From contig NZ_JAMDLH010000006.1 of the NCBI RefSeq assembly GCF_023721755.1, positions 186,001-250,000 on the forward strand: DNA of 64,000 bases, read 5' to 3'. The notes under the pieces are model-generated. The model was not told where the DNA came from and ran no database searches. It was given only the letters and a program-made list of their open reading frames with translations. Of the stretch, positions 26,693-35,428 are shown in pieces. Made by a program: the position numbers and the translations under genes. The number at the start of each line of letters is the position of its first letter. Position 1 is the stretch's first letter. Source of the stretch: Pleomorphomonas sp. NRK KF1 (GTDB lineage Bacteria > Pseudomonadota > Alphaproteobacteria > Rhizobiales > Pleomorphomonadaceae).

Positions 26693-27841
26693 TCAGCGTT
26701 GCGAAAGCGCCTTCACCATGCGGTCGATGCCCTCATCAAGGAGCGAACGGGGGCAGCCAAAGTTGAGGCGAACATGATGGTCGTTGCTGCCGAAGCTCGG
26801 ACCGGGGTTGAAGGCAACCTTGGCCTTGTCGAGGAAGAAACGGTAGGCATCGCCAAGGTCGAGCGCTGTGCAATCGAGCCAGGCAAGATAGGTCGCTTCC
26901 GGTGCATTGATGCGGATTTCCGGAATCTCTCGCTGGAGGCGGGCGATCAGATGGTCGCGGTTCGCCTCGAGATAGGCAAGAAGCGCCTGCTTCCACGGGC
27001 GACCGTGGCGAAGGGCTGCTTCGGTAGCGACCAGCCCGAGTACGTTGGCGCCCTCGCTCATGCCGAGATTGGCGGCGATGAACCGCCGGCGTAGCTCTGC
27101 GTCCGGTATGATCGCATAGGCGGTCTTCAGGCCGGCGATGTTGTAGGTCTTGCTGGCCGCCATCAAGGTGATGGTGCGGCTCGCGACTTCCGGCGACAGC
27201 GAGGCAATCGGCACGTGCTTTGTGCTGCCGTAGACGATGTCGCAATGAATCTCATCCGAAATGATCACCGTTCCGGAGTCGAGGCAGACCTTGGCGATGG
27301 CTTCGAGTTCGGGTCGTGTTCTTGTTCGGCCGGTAGGGTTGTGCGGATTGCAGAGCAGGAAAGCCGCGGTGTCCGCAAGCGCCCCGGTCAGGCGGTCAAG
27401 ATCGACGGCCGATCCTTGCCCGACCGAGAGCAACGGGACATCGATGCGCTTGAGGTCCCAGTTGCCGGCTGCGGCGAGGATTGGCGGATAGACAGGCGTT
27501 TCCACCACAAGTCGGTCGCCTGGCTGGGTGAAGGCCTTGAGCGCCTGGTTGAAGCCGGGCACGACGCCGGGCAGAAACACAACGTCGGCAGGCGAAATGG
27601 ACCAGCCGTAGAGATCCAGCATGTCAGACGCGATCGCATCGCGGAGCGATGTCGGACCGGGACCGCCGTAGCCGAATACCGGGTGGTCGAGACGGTTGCG
27701 CAAGGCGGCTGCGATCGGTTCGGCCACCGGGAAGTCCATGTCGGCCACCCACATCGGCAGAACGCCCTGGGGATAGCGGTCCCATTTGGACGTAGGTACC
27801 TGCCGTCGATCGATGACGGTGTCGAAGTCGTGGGGGGCCAT
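26693..27841 (-). CDS. MalY/PatB-type PLP aminotransferase (probable cystathionine beta-lyase)
   Basis: This fold type I PLP enzyme of 382 residues has the family start FDTVIDRRQVPTSKWDRYP, the PMWVADMDFP signature, NPHNPTGRTRT, the Asp block ISDEIHCDIVYG and the PLP Lys in AASKTYNIAGLKTA. MalY/PatB proteins cleave C-S bonds in cystathionine and related cysteine conjugates; the exact substrate is open. The ATG at 27841 is preferred over a TTG two codons upstream. It stands alone, convergent with parB. Confidence 0.88.
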   Translation of the reverse strand: MAPHDFDTVIDRRQVPTSKWDRYPQGVLPMWVADMDFPVAEPIAAALRNRLDHPVFGYGGPGPTSLRDAIASDMLDLYGWSISPADVVFLPGVVPGFNQALKAFTQPGDRLVVETPVYPPILAAAGNWDLKRIDVPLLSVGQGSAVDLDRLTGALADTAAFLLCNPHNPTGRTRTRPELEAIAKVCLDSGTVIISDEIHCDIVYGSTKHVPIASLSPEVASRTITLMAASKTYNIAGLKTAYAIIPDAELRRRFIAANLGMSEGANVLGLVATEAALRHGRPWKQALLAYLEANRDHLIARLQREIPEIRINAPEATYLAWLDCTALDLGDAYRFFLDKAKVAFNPGPSFGSNDHHVRLNFGCPRSLLDEGIDRMVKALSQR

Positions 27842-27943
27842 GAACAAAAGTCCTTATCGTCGAAACAGTTCAGGGGACACTAGACCCAAAGGCCGGACCT
27901 GATCCAGTCTCGGATGTGGTAAGACTGATCGCATGGAAAGCCG

Positions 27944-28336
27944 TCAGGGTCGCTTTGGTTCGATGAGATCCCAGCGGTTGCCATAGAGATCCTGAAAGAC
28001 GGCGACAGTGCCATAAGCTTCAAAGCGCGGCTCTTCCAGAAAACGGATCCCTCTGGCCAGGAACAGCGCATGATCGCGGGCGAAATCGTCCGTTTCGAGG
28101 AAGAGGAAGACCCGGCCACCGGTTTGGTCGCCGATATGCGCCGCCTGCTCGGGTCCGTCAGCCTGGGCCAGCAACAGGGTGGTTCCGTTTTCACCAGGAC
28201 CGACCCGCACCCACCGCTTGCCGCCACCAAGCGGCGTGTCCTCGATCAGCGAGAAGCCGAGCGTATCGACATAGAAAGCGATCGCCTCGTCATAGTCGGC
28301 GACAACGAGCGCCAGGCTGGCGATCGTCCGTGTCAT
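27944..28336 (-). CDS. VOC (glyoxalase/bleomycin-resistance fold) family protein
   Basis: The 130-residue protein has the vicinal oxygen chelate pattern, with paired beta-alpha-beta units around [15 protein letters not shown] and [14 protein letters not shown]. Such proteins are metal-dependent lyases, isomerases, dioxygenases or drug-binding proteins; the substrate cannot be predicted. The ATG at 28336 ([16 protein letters not shown]) overlaps the yciB stop by 4 bases, so the longer open frame inside yciB is rejected. Confidence 0.85.
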   Translation of the reverse strand: MTRTIASLALVVADYDEAIAFYVDTLGFSLIEDTPLGGGKRWVRVGPGENGTTLLLAQADGPEQAAHIGDQTGGRVFLFLETDDFARDHALFLARGIRFLEEPRFEAYGTVAVFQDLYGNRWDLIEPKRP

Positions 28337-28929
28337 GCCGGATCCTTGGAAATCTCGGATGGCTCGACGGCGTGACGCGACAGAAGCGGCAGTTGGGCTA
28401 TCGAGAACACCAATGTCAGCGGCATGATGCCCCAGACCTTGAAGGCGACCCAGAACTCGGTCGTCTGGGTGCGCCATATCAGCTCGTTGAGGACGGCCAG
28501 GAGGAAGAAGAACAGGCCCCAGCGGATCGTCAGTTTGCGCCAGCCGGCCTCGTCCAGGTGGAAGGCGCCGTCGAAAACATAGCCGAGCAGCGTCTTGCCG
28601 AAAAGCAGACCGCCGAGAAGGGCGCCACCGAACAGGCAGTTGACGATGGTGGGCTTCATCTTGATGAAGGTGTCGTCATGAAGCACCAGCGTCAGCGTGC
28701 CGAAGACGGCAACGACGACACCCGTCACCAGTGGCATGATGGCGAGCCGCCGATTGATCAGCCAGGAAGCGATGAGCGCCACCGCCATTGCCGCCATGAA
28801 GGCCCCGGTGGCGACAAAGATGCCGAAACGGCCGTTGGCAAAGAAGAAGACGAGAAGCGGCCCCAGCTCAAGGGCGAGTTTGAGCCAAGGATTCTCGGCC
28901 TTGCGGTCAGCGGCGGGCAGTTCGGTCAT
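28333..28929 (-). CDS. yciB: Inner-membrane septation-type protein A (YciB/IspZ)
   Basis: The family is required for normal septation or envelope integrity in some proteobacteria; its biochemical role is unclear. The 198-residue protein has about five or six membrane helices, with the conserved [13 protein letters not shown] start, [20 protein letters not shown] and [20 protein letters not shown]. In many alphaproteobacteria it directly follows ftsY; here ccm genes, yggS and a lolA-like gene lie between them. Confidence 0.92.
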   Translation of the reverse strand: MTELPAADRKAENPWLKLALELGPLLVFFFANGRFGIFVATGAFMAAMAVALIASWLINRRLAIMPLVTGVVVAVFGTLTLVLHDDTFIKMKPTIVNCLFGGALLGGLLFGKTLLGYVFDGAFHLDEAGWRKLTIRWGLFFFLLAVLNELIWRTQTTEFWVAFKVWGIMPLTLVFSIAQLPLLSRHAVEPSEISKDPA

Positions 28930-28951
28930 CGTTCACTCCTGGAGGGCCGCG

Positions 28952-29641
28952 TCATTTGTACTTGGAATAGTTGATCTCGAACCACTCGGGATTGGTGGGG
29001 TTGCCCACCTTGGTTTCGTAGATGGCCACCGTCGTGTCGAAGCCCTGGTCGTCGGTTACGGTCCACTGCTTCAGCTCGGTGGTGCGCGCGTCGAAATAGA
29101 GCGTCAGATGGCTGGTAACGAAGGTGCCGGGATCCTGAAGACGGATGACGATGAAATCGGAGTCGGCGCTGACCGACTGCACCACCGCTTCCTCGAGAAG
29201 ATTGATGTTCTTGTCCAGCAGGAAGCGCAAAGGCGTTTCGGACAGCAGATAGAGCGTCTGCGACTGCATGGCCTTGTCATCGACCGCGACCGTCCGGCCA
29301 TCGACGGTGATGTCCAGCTGCGCCGGCGGATAGTAGCGAAAGCGCATCTTTCCGGGGCGATCGATGACGAAGTAACCTGTGGTTTCACCGCCATCGGGAG
29401 CGGTCTGCAGGAACTTTCCCTCAAACGTGGTGATCGAGTTGAAGTAGCGGTTGACGGCCTGAACCGTGGCGAGCTGCTCGGGCGAAAGGTTGGCGAGATT
29501 GGGCTTGGCAGCCACTTCCGTCGCCGCAAAGGGTACCGCCGCAGTGGCGAGCGCCAGCGTCATGCCGGCTCCGGCAAGGCCGTTCAGGAACGCGCGGCGC
29601 CCCATCCTCAGGGTTTGAAACATCGCGGACACCCTCTCCAT
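28952..29641 (-). CDS. LolA-like outer-membrane lipoprotein carrier family protein
   Basis: LolA-type proteins carry lipoproteins across the periplasm. The 229-residue protein has the family blocks LATVQAVNRYFNSITTFEGK, PGKMRFRYYPPAQLDITVDG and KQWTVTDDQGFDTTVAIYET. The N terminus reads MGRRAFLNGLAGAG before a hydrophobic stretch ending in AFA-like residues. It resembles a twin-arginine (Tat) signal, which would be unusual for LolA. The ATG at 29641 has GGAAGG 5 bases upstream; an ATG at 29623 is also possible. In related genomes lolA commonly follows ftsK; here it does not. Confidence 0.85.
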   Translation of the reverse strand: MERVSAMFQTLRMGRRAFLNGLAGAGMTLALATAAVPFAATEVAAKPNLANLSPEQLATVQAVNRYFNSITTFEGKFLQTAPDGGETTGYFVIDRPGKMRFRYYPPAQLDITVDGRTVAVDDKAMQSQTLYLLSETPLRFLLDKNINLLEEAVVQSVSADSDFIVIRLQDPGTFVTSHLTLYFDARTTELKQWTVTDDQGFDTTVAIYETKVGNPTNPEWFEINYSKYK

Positions 29642-29850
29642 TGTTGCCTTCCGCAGGCAATGAAGGCGCTGCGGCACACGCCTTACCCACTTAAAGATCA
29701 GAAGATGGCGAAACAAGGTAGAGTTTCCAGCGTCGTATTGACAAGGCGGCGGCATGCGCCAAAGACAGGCGTCACGTTGGGTGGCAGGCGTTGTCTTCTG
29801 CCCTCAGGGCTTGGGCCTTCGCGGGCTTTGCGGAGAATGGAGAGGCCAGC

Positions 29851-30525
29851 ATGACCATTTCCGAAGCGCTTGGACGGGTGCGGGCGGTGATCGAGGGTGC
29901 CGAGGAGGAAGCCGGTCGTCCAACCGGCTCGGTGACCCTCATCGCCGTTTCCAAGACCTTTCCGGAAGCCGACGTCCGCGCCGCCATCGCCGCCGGACAG
30001 CTTGTCTTCGGCGAGAACCGCGTGCAGGAGGCCGCTGCCAAGTTCCCGTCGGTGAAGGCCGATTTTCCCGCCGTGGAGCTGCATCTGATCGGGCCGCTAC
30101 AGTCGAACAAGACGCGCGAGGCGGTGGCCCTCTTCGATGTCATCCATAGCGTCGATCGGGACAAGATCGCTGCGGCCCTCGCCAAGGAAATGCAGGCGCA
30201 GAAGCGCTTCCCGAAGCTGCTCGTTCAGGTCAATACCGGAGAGGAGCCGCAGAAGGCCGGCATTGCGCCGCGCGAGACGGTGGACTTCGTGAAACGCTGC
30301 CGCGACGTGCATGGCCTCGCCATTGCGGGACTGATGTGCATTCCGCCTGTTGGGGATCCGCCGGCGCCGCATTTCGCTTTGCTTGACGAGTTGGCTCGCC
30401 GCGCCGGGGTTGCCTTTCGCTCGATGGGCATGTCGGCGGACTACGAGACGGCGATCGGGCAGGGTGCAACGCACGTCCGCGTCGGCAGCGCCATCTTCGG
30501 CTACCGCACCTACGGAGCCGACTGA
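29851..30525 (+). CDS. yggS: YggS-type PLP homeostasis protein
   Basis: YggS/PROSC proteins bind PLP and buffer its level; no catalytic reaction is established. The 224-residue protein has the PLP Lys in LIAVSKTFPEADVRAAI, FGENRVQEAAAKF, LHLIGPLQSNKTREAV and MGMSADYETAIGQGATHVRVG. The ATG at 29851 follows GGAGAGG; the upstream in-frame start is rejected. It diverges from the lolA-like gene and its end overlaps ccmG by 16 bases. Confidence 0.93.
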   Translation: MTISEALGRVRAVIEGAEEEAGRPTGSVTLIAVSKTFPEADVRAAIAAGQLVFGENRVQEAAAKFPSVKADFPAVELHLIGPLQSNKTREAVALFDVIHSVDRDKIAAALAKEMQAQKRFPKLLVQVNTGEEPQKAGIAPRETVDFVKRCRDVHGLAIAGLMCIPPVGDPPAPHFALLDELARRAGVAFRSMGMSADYETAIGQGATHVRVGSAIFGYRTYGAD

Positions 30526-31094
30526 GACGCGACGGCCTTCTCGATGGCCGGCATCAGCTCGGCCGAAATCCTGGCGGGCGTGAGCGGCCCGACCAGTTTG
30601 GCGGCGATGCGACCGTCGGCGACCACGAAGGTTTCCGGTACGCCATAGACACCCCAGTCGATGCCGACGCGGCCTTTGCGATCGGCGCCGACGGCGGCAT
30701 AGGGATTGCCAAGGCCGTTGAGGAAGCGCAGGGCCTGATCGTCGGTGTCCTTGTAGTTCAGCCCGTAGAGACGGATACGCCGATCCCCGGCAAGATCGGA
30801 CAGAAGCGGGTGCTCGGCACGGCAGGGCGCGCACCAGCTGGCAAACACGTTGACGACCGAAACGCCCTTGGCGAGGTCGGCGGTCGAAAGACCGGGAACG
30901 GCTGTTCCCTCCCGCGTCAGGCCGGCGATGGCTTCGAGTTGAAAGGCCGGCACGGGCTTGTCGATCAGTGCCGAGGGTATCTCGGACGGATCGCCTGCCC
31001 CGAGTTTCGCGTAGAACAGGATCGCCAGCGCCAGAAAGATGGCGAGCGGGACGAGCGCGAGAAGTTTGGCGCGGCGGCGCGGTGGCTGCTTCAC
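30510..31094 (-). CDS. ccmG: Cytochrome c maturation thioredoxin CcmG (DsbE)
   Basis: CcmG is a membrane-anchored periplasmic thioredoxin that reduces apocytochrome c for haem attachment. The 194-residue protein has an N-terminal membrane anchor (LLALVPLAIFLALAILFYA), the redox motif FASWCAPCRAEHP, and GVYGVPETFVVADGRI with the cis-Pro of the fold. The start overlaps the ccmD stop by 4 bases. It is last in ccmC-ccmD-ccmG. Confidence 0.94.
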   Translation of the reverse strand: MKQPPRRRAKLLALVPLAIFLALAILFYAKLGAGDPSEIPSALIDKPVPAFQLEAIAGLTREGTAVPGLSTADLAKGVSVVNVFASWCAPCRAEHPLLSDLAGDRRIRLYGLNYKDTDDQALRFLNGLGNPYAAVGADRKGRVGIDWGVYGVPETFVVADGRIAAKLVGPLTPARISAELMPAIEKAVASQSAP

Positions 31095-31315
31095 GCCTGC
31101 GTCTCCAGCTTGGCATCCATTGGCGTTTCGGGCGCGATACGGGCGGCGGCACGGGCCGAACGGCGGGTCAGGCCACGCGCTTCGAGGGCCGCGAGCGTCT
31201 GTTTCAGCCTGCGATGGTCCAGAACCACCCAGATTGTAAGGCCGAGGGCGGCGAGCGTCGCTGCCCCGTAGCTTAGCAGAATGAAACCGGCGTAGGGGCC
31301 GAGAGAGGTGATCAT
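31091..31315 (-). CDS. ccmD: Haem exporter protein CcmD
   Basis: CcmD is a small membrane protein that helps release holo-CcmE from CcmABC. The 74-residue product begins MITSLGPYAGFILLSYGAAT with one membrane helix (about residues 9-32), then a basic cytoplasmic tail (DHRRLKQTLAALEARG). It overlaps ccmC and ccmG by 4 bases each, which supports the start at 31315. Confidence 0.9.
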   Translation of the reverse strand: MITSLGPYAGFILLSYGAATLAALGLTIWVVLDHRRLKQTLAALEARGLTRRSARAAARIAPETPMDAKLETQA

Positions 31316-32040
31316 CGGACGGCTCCGGCGGCGGTCAGGCCGAGGGCGCGAATGCGTCGGCGCAGGATCTCGTTGCGCATCGCAGCCAGATGCAGCGTGA
31401 CAAAAAGGACGGTGAAGGCCAAGGCCATGGCGGCGAGCGGCAGAAGCATGGTGGGATCGATGGTCGGGCCGTCGATGCGGAACACCGAAGCCGGCTGATG
31501 CAGGGTGTTCCACCAGTCGACCGAAAACTTGATGATCGGCAGATTGACCGAACCGACGAGGATCAGGATCGCGGCGGCCCGCGCTCCGCGCGTCGGATCC
31601 TCGATGGTCCGCCAGAGCGCGATGAGGCCAAGATACATGATGAACAGCACCAGCACCGAGGTGAGGCGCGCATCCCACTCCCAGTAGGTGCCCCACATCG
31701 GTCGGCCCCACAACGAGCCGGTCACAAGGGCCAGCGCCGTGAAGGTGGCGCCGATCGGAGCAGCGGCTCGGGCCGCGACGTCGGCAAGCGGATGCCGCCA
31801 GACCAGGGTGCCGAGCGCGGAGACGGCCATGACGGCGTAGGTCAGCATGGAGAGCCAGGCGGCGGGCACGTGGATGTACATGATCCTGACCGTCTCGCCT
31901 TGCAGATAGTCTGCTGGCGAACGGACGACCAACGCAAGACCGCCGGCGAACAACACGACGGTGAGGCCGGCAAGCCAGGGGATCAGGCGGCCGGCAAGCG
32001 CCAGGAAGCGTGTGGGGTTGGCGAGATCGGCGAGGAGCAT
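31312..32040 (-). CDS. ccmC: Haem exporter permease CcmC
   Basis: CcmC loads haem onto the chaperone CcmE at the periplasmic face. The 242-residue protein has six predicted helices and the haem-handling tryptophan motif WGTYWEWDARLTS, with conserved His in MYIHVPAAWLS. The ATG at 32040 has GAGG 5 bases upstream; the open frame continuing to 32301 is an antisense artefact of ftsY. The usual partners ccmA and ccmB are absent: ftsY lies directly upstream. Confidence 0.94.
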   Translation of the reverse strand: MLLADLANPTRFLALAGRLIPWLAGLTVVLFAGGLALVVRSPADYLQGETVRIMYIHVPAAWLSMLTYAVMAVSALGTLVWRHPLADVAARAAAPIGATFTALALVTGSLWGRPMWGTYWEWDARLTSVLVLFIMYLGLIALWRTIEDPTRGARAAAILILVGSVNLPIIKFSVDWWNTLHQPASVFRIDGPTIDPTMLLPLAAMALAFTVLFVTLHLAAMRNEILRRRIRALGLTAAGAVR

Positions 32041-32164
32041 GCTTGCCTCGGGGCGTAGGTGCACGGCCGCCAGTCGCGGCTTCGACGTATTCCAGACTGC
32101 ACACATAGCGGCTTCGCCCGCGACCGGCAATCCGCACCGGTGCGAAGGGGGCTTCCCGCGAACG

Positions 32165-33196
32165 TCAGTCGCCAAGCCCGGCGATGGCGCGCGCGAAGTC
32201 GCGGGCAGCGAAAGGTTCGAGATCGTCGATCCCTTCGCCAACGCCGATGAAGTGTACGGGAAGACCGAACTTCTCGGCGATGGCGACGAGGATGCCGCCA
32301 CGCGCCGTACCGTCCAGCTTGGTCATGACGAGGCCGGTGACCCCGGCCGTACGGCTGAAGGCTTCAACCTGGGTGACGGCATTCTGGCCGGTGGTGGCGT
32401 CCAGGACCAGCAGCACGTCGTGCGGCGCCGTGGGATCGATCTTGCGGAGAACGCGAACGACCTTCTCAAGCTCGGCCATCAGCTCGGCCTTGTTCTGCAG
32501 GCGGCCGGCCGTATCGATCATCAGGACGTCGATGCCCTCGGCTTTCGCCCGGGTCAGCGCATCAAAGGCGAGACCGGCCGAGTCGGCGCCGACGTCGCGA
32601 GCGACGATCGGTGTGTTCGTGCGCGACGCCCAGACTTTCAACTGATCGATGGCCGCGGCACGAAAGGTATCTCCGGCGGCCAACATGACCTTTTTGCCCT
32701 CGGCACTGAACTTCGAGGCGAGCTTGCCGATGGTGGTGGTCTTGCCCGAACCGTTGACGCCGACCACCAGAACCACCTGCGGCGCTTCGCCAGATTTCAG
32801 CATGAACGGAATGGCGACCGGGGCGAGCACTTTCTCTACCTCGTCGGCCAGAATGGTCTTGACCTCGTCGTCGGTAATGTCCTTGCCGTAACGTTCGGCG
32901 GACAGTCGATCGGTAATGGTCGAGGCAACGGCGACGCCCAGATCCGCTTGAATCAGCACATCTTCGAGCTCTTCGAGCGTGTCGGCGTCGAGCTTGCGCT
33001 TGGTGAAGATGGAGACGATGCCGCCGCCGATCGCCTGTGACGAGCGCGACATGCCGGAGGTGAGGCGATGGAACCAGGACGGGCGGTCGGGAGCAACCGG
33101 TGCCTCCGGCTCGACCGGTGATTCACGTGGATCCGGCGCCTCGCGCCCGCCGCCAAACCAACGCCCGATGAGACCCGGCTTCTTGTCGTCCGACAT
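32165..33196 (-). CDS. ftsY: Signal recognition particle receptor FtsY
   Basis: FtsY docks ribosome-SRP complexes at the membrane. The 343-residue protein has a short charged N-terminal region (about 45 residues, Pro/Glu-rich) rather than the long acidic A domain of E. coli. The NG domain follows, with VGVNGSGKTTTIGKLAS, DTFRAAA, DTAGRLQNKAELM and TKLDGTARGG. Its partner Ffh is encoded at 36583, on the other strand. Confidence 0.96.
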   Translation of the reverse strand: MSDDKKPGLIGRWFGGGREAPDPRESPVEPEAPVAPDRPSWFHRLTSGMSRSSQAIGGGIVSIFTKRKLDADTLEELEDVLIQADLGVAVASTITDRLSAERYGKDITDDEVKTILADEVEKVLAPVAIPFMLKSGEAPQVVLVVGVNGSGKTTTIGKLASKFSAEGKKVMLAAGDTFRAAAIDQLKVWASRTNTPIVARDVGADSAGLAFDALTRAKAEGIDVLMIDTAGRLQNKAELMAELEKVVRVLRKIDPTAPHDVLLVLDATTGQNAVTQVEAFSRTAGVTGLVMTKLDGTARGGILVAIAEKFGLPVHFIGVGEGIDDLEPFAARDFARAIAGLGD

Positions 33197-33214
33197 GTTC
33201 GTTGGTCCTCTGCC

Positions 33215-34471
33215 TCAGGCGGCCTTGGAAATAAGGGCACGGTCGGTATGGCCTGCCACGACGGCCGATACGATCTCGCCGGGCTTGCCCCGGTCGATCT
33301 CTGTGAGCGTAAACTGTTCGGTGCGGCCGAGCCCGTCCTTTTCGACCAGAACGGAGTGACGGCGGCCGACCTCGGCTTCAAGGTGGGCGCGGAACGCGGC
33401 ATCGCCCTTTTCCCGCAATCTGGACGCGCGATTTTTGATTTCAGCTCGCAAAACTTGTGGCATGCGTGCCGCCGGCGTACCCGGGCGTGGCGAGTAGGGG
33501 AAGACGTGCAGGTGTGTGAGGCCGCAGTCGTCGACGATGGCGAGCGAGTTTCGGAACATGTCCTCGGTTTCGGTTGGAAAGCCGGCGATGATGTCGGCGC
33601 CGAACACCATGTCGGGCCGGAGGCGTCGCGCCTCATCGCAGAAGCGGATGGCATCCGCCCGCAGATGGCGGCGCTTCATGCGCTTCAGGATCAGGTCGTC
33701 GCCATGCTGGAGCGACAAGTGCATGTGTGGCATCAGCCGCTCTTCCTCGGCGATCGCCGCCATGAGGTCCGGGTCGGCTTCGATCGAGTCGATCGAGGAA
33801 ATGCGCAGGCGGGAAAGCTCAGGCACCTCCTTCAGGATGGATCGGGTCAGGCGCCCGAGGCGCGGATTGCCAGGCAAGTCATCGCCATAGGAGGTGAGGT
33901 CGACGCCGGTCAGCACCACTTCGGCATAGCCGTTCTCGACGAGGCGACGCACCTGCGCGACCACGTCGCCCATCGGTACCGAGCGGGAATTCCCCCGGCC
34001 GAAGGGGATGATGCAGAAAGTGCAGCGATGGTCGCAGCCGTTCTGCACCTGAACGAAGGCGCGGGTGCGTCCCTCGAAGCCATCAACAAGGTGCAGCGCC
34101 GTCTCGCGCACGCTCATGATGTCGTTAACGCGAGTCTTCTCTTCCGCCGATACGCCGAAGTCGGGGATCGCCTGGTAGGCTGCCTCGCTGAGTTTGTCGG
34201 CGTTGCCGACCACGAGATCGACCTCTTCCATGCCGGCGAACAGTTCGGGCGAGGTTTGGGCGGCGCAACCGGTCACCACAATTCTGGCATCGGGATTGGC
34301 GCGGCGCGCCCGACGGATCGCCTGCTTGGCCTGTCGCACGGCTTCGCCGGTGACAGCGCAGGTGTTGACCAGCACGGCTTCCGTCAGGCCCGCCTCGACC
34401 GCCTTCCGTCGCATCACTTCGGATTCCGCCGTGTTAAGGCGGCAGCCGAAGGTGATCACCTCGATTGCCAT
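33215..34471 (-). CDS. mtaB: tRNA t6A37 methylthiotransferase MtaB
   Basis: MtaB converts t6A at position 37 of ANN-decoding tRNAs to ms2t6A using two iron-sulfur clusters. The 418-residue protein has the N-terminal UPF0004 domain with its three Cys (FGCRLNTAES, NTCAVTGEA, VTGCAAQ), the radical-SAM motif CDHRCTFCIIPFGRGNSRS and a TRAM-like C-terminal domain. It lies 18 bases before ftsY; dapF-mtaB-ftsY is a common alphaproteobacterial order. Confidence 0.95.
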   Translation of the reverse strand: MAIEVITFGCRLNTAESEVMRRKAVEAGLTEAVLVNTCAVTGEAVRQAKQAIRRARRANPDARIVVTGCAAQTSPELFAGMEEVDLVVGNADKLSEAAYQAIPDFGVSAEEKTRVNDIMSVRETALHLVDGFEGRTRAFVQVQNGCDHRCTFCIIPFGRGNSRSVPMGDVVAQVRRLVENGYAEVVLTGVDLTSYGDDLPGNPRLGRLTRSILKEVPELSRLRISSIDSIEADPDLMAAIAEEERLMPHMHLSLQHGDDLILKRMKRRHLRADAIRFCDEARRLRPDMVFGADIIAGFPTETEDMFRNSLAIVDDCGLTHLHVFPYSPRPGTPAARMPQVLRAEIKNRASRLREKGDAAFRAHLEAEVGRRHSVLVEKDGLGRTEQFTLTEIDRGKPGEIVSAVVAGHTDRALISKAA

Positions 34472-34558
34472 GCTTTCGTTCCGATGCTGATGTCCAAACC
34501 GGCTATATGGCGGAAAGGTGCGGAAATTGCCAGAGCGGAAACCGCATGGCGGGCGGGC

Positions 34559-35404
34559 TCAGGCCTGATGCCGGGCGTGGAGAATATGGAGGCCAAAATC
34601 GGCCGCGCCTTCGATCGGCCTCTCACCCAGATAGCGCTGCCGGAGCCTCGGAAGATCGAGATCCTCGATATCGGACAGCCCGAAATCGGCAAACTCGCGG
34701 GTGAGCGCTGCCGGCGCGACAAGACCGAGCCAGGGTTCGCCGACCTTTGCCGCCTCGGTCATCTGCGCCACCGTGATCACCCGGCCTTCCGGCGACTGGC
34801 TTTCGGGCGGCGTCGTATAGTCGAGTACGACCTCCGCGGCAGGAAGATCGGCAATGAAGGCGAAAAGCGTCTGCCGAGTCGCGGCGGGCAGGTAAACCAC
34901 AACGCCCAACATCTGAAAGAACGTTGGCTCGTCCGCCTTCCAACCCGACGTGGTCAGGGCCGCCGCGAGATCAGTCTCGCCAAATACGGCCGGCACCAGC
35001 GAAAGGCTCGTCGGTAGCCTCGGTCCGAAGCGCAGCAGGCGGCGACGCTTGTCGACTTGGGTCGCGGGATAGTCGACCTCGAAAACATGCAGCCCGATCG
35101 CGCGATAGGGATTTCGGAGGCCGAGGGTATCGAGACCGGCGCCGAGCACCACCACCTGCCGACAGCCGCGAGCCACCGCCTCGGCCAGCGCGTCGTCGGC
35201 ATACCGGCTGCGAGCCGCCATGAAGAAGCGCATCGTCCGATAGCCCGGCACGATGGGCAGACCCATCATCAAAGGGGCGCCCTCGGGTCCCAGCATGTCC
35301 TCGGCATAGGGATCGCGAAACACCCGGCCATCGTCATAGGTTTGGTGTGCGGCTCGCAGGGCTGCGACGACCAAGGCGGTGGAACTGGGTGTGCCGTGTT
35401 CCAT
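34559..35404 (-). CDS. Class I SAM-dependent methyltransferase, leucine carboxyl methyltransferase-like family
   Basis: The 281-residue protein has the SAM-binding motif VVVLGAGLDTLGLRNPY and FEVDYPATQVDKRRRLL, and an N-terminal block RDPYAEDMLG with RTMRFFMAARSRYADD, matching the PPM1/LCTM-type family (TIGR00027-like). Family members methylate carboxyl or hydroxyl groups, but the substrate of bacterial ones is mostly unknown. It sits between dapF and mtaB, where related genomes usually have nothing, so it looks like a lineage-specific insertion. Gaps are 24 bases (dapF side) and 87 bases (mtaB side). Confidence 0.85.
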   Translation of the reverse strand: MEHGTPSSTALVVAALRAAHQTYDDGRVFRDPYAEDMLGPEGAPLMMGLPIVPGYRTMRFFMAARSRYADDALAEAVARGCRQVVVLGAGLDTLGLRNPYRAIGLHVFEVDYPATQVDKRRRLLRFGPRLPTSLSLVPAVFGETDLAAALTTSGWKADEPTFFQMLGVVVYLPAATRQTLFAFIADLPAAEVVLDYTTPPESQSPEGRVITVAQMTEAAKVGEPWLGLVAPAALTREFADFGLSDIEDLDLPRLRQRYLGERPIEGAADFGLHILHARHQA

Positions 35405-35428
35405 GAAATGCCTCGAAAACGAGGCGCC

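Noticed and set aside
33119-33134. parS-like sequence (TGATTCACGTGGATCC) inside ftsY
   Set aside because: Only the TTCACGTG core is shared; four of 16 positions differ from parS, and it lies within conserved coding sequence.
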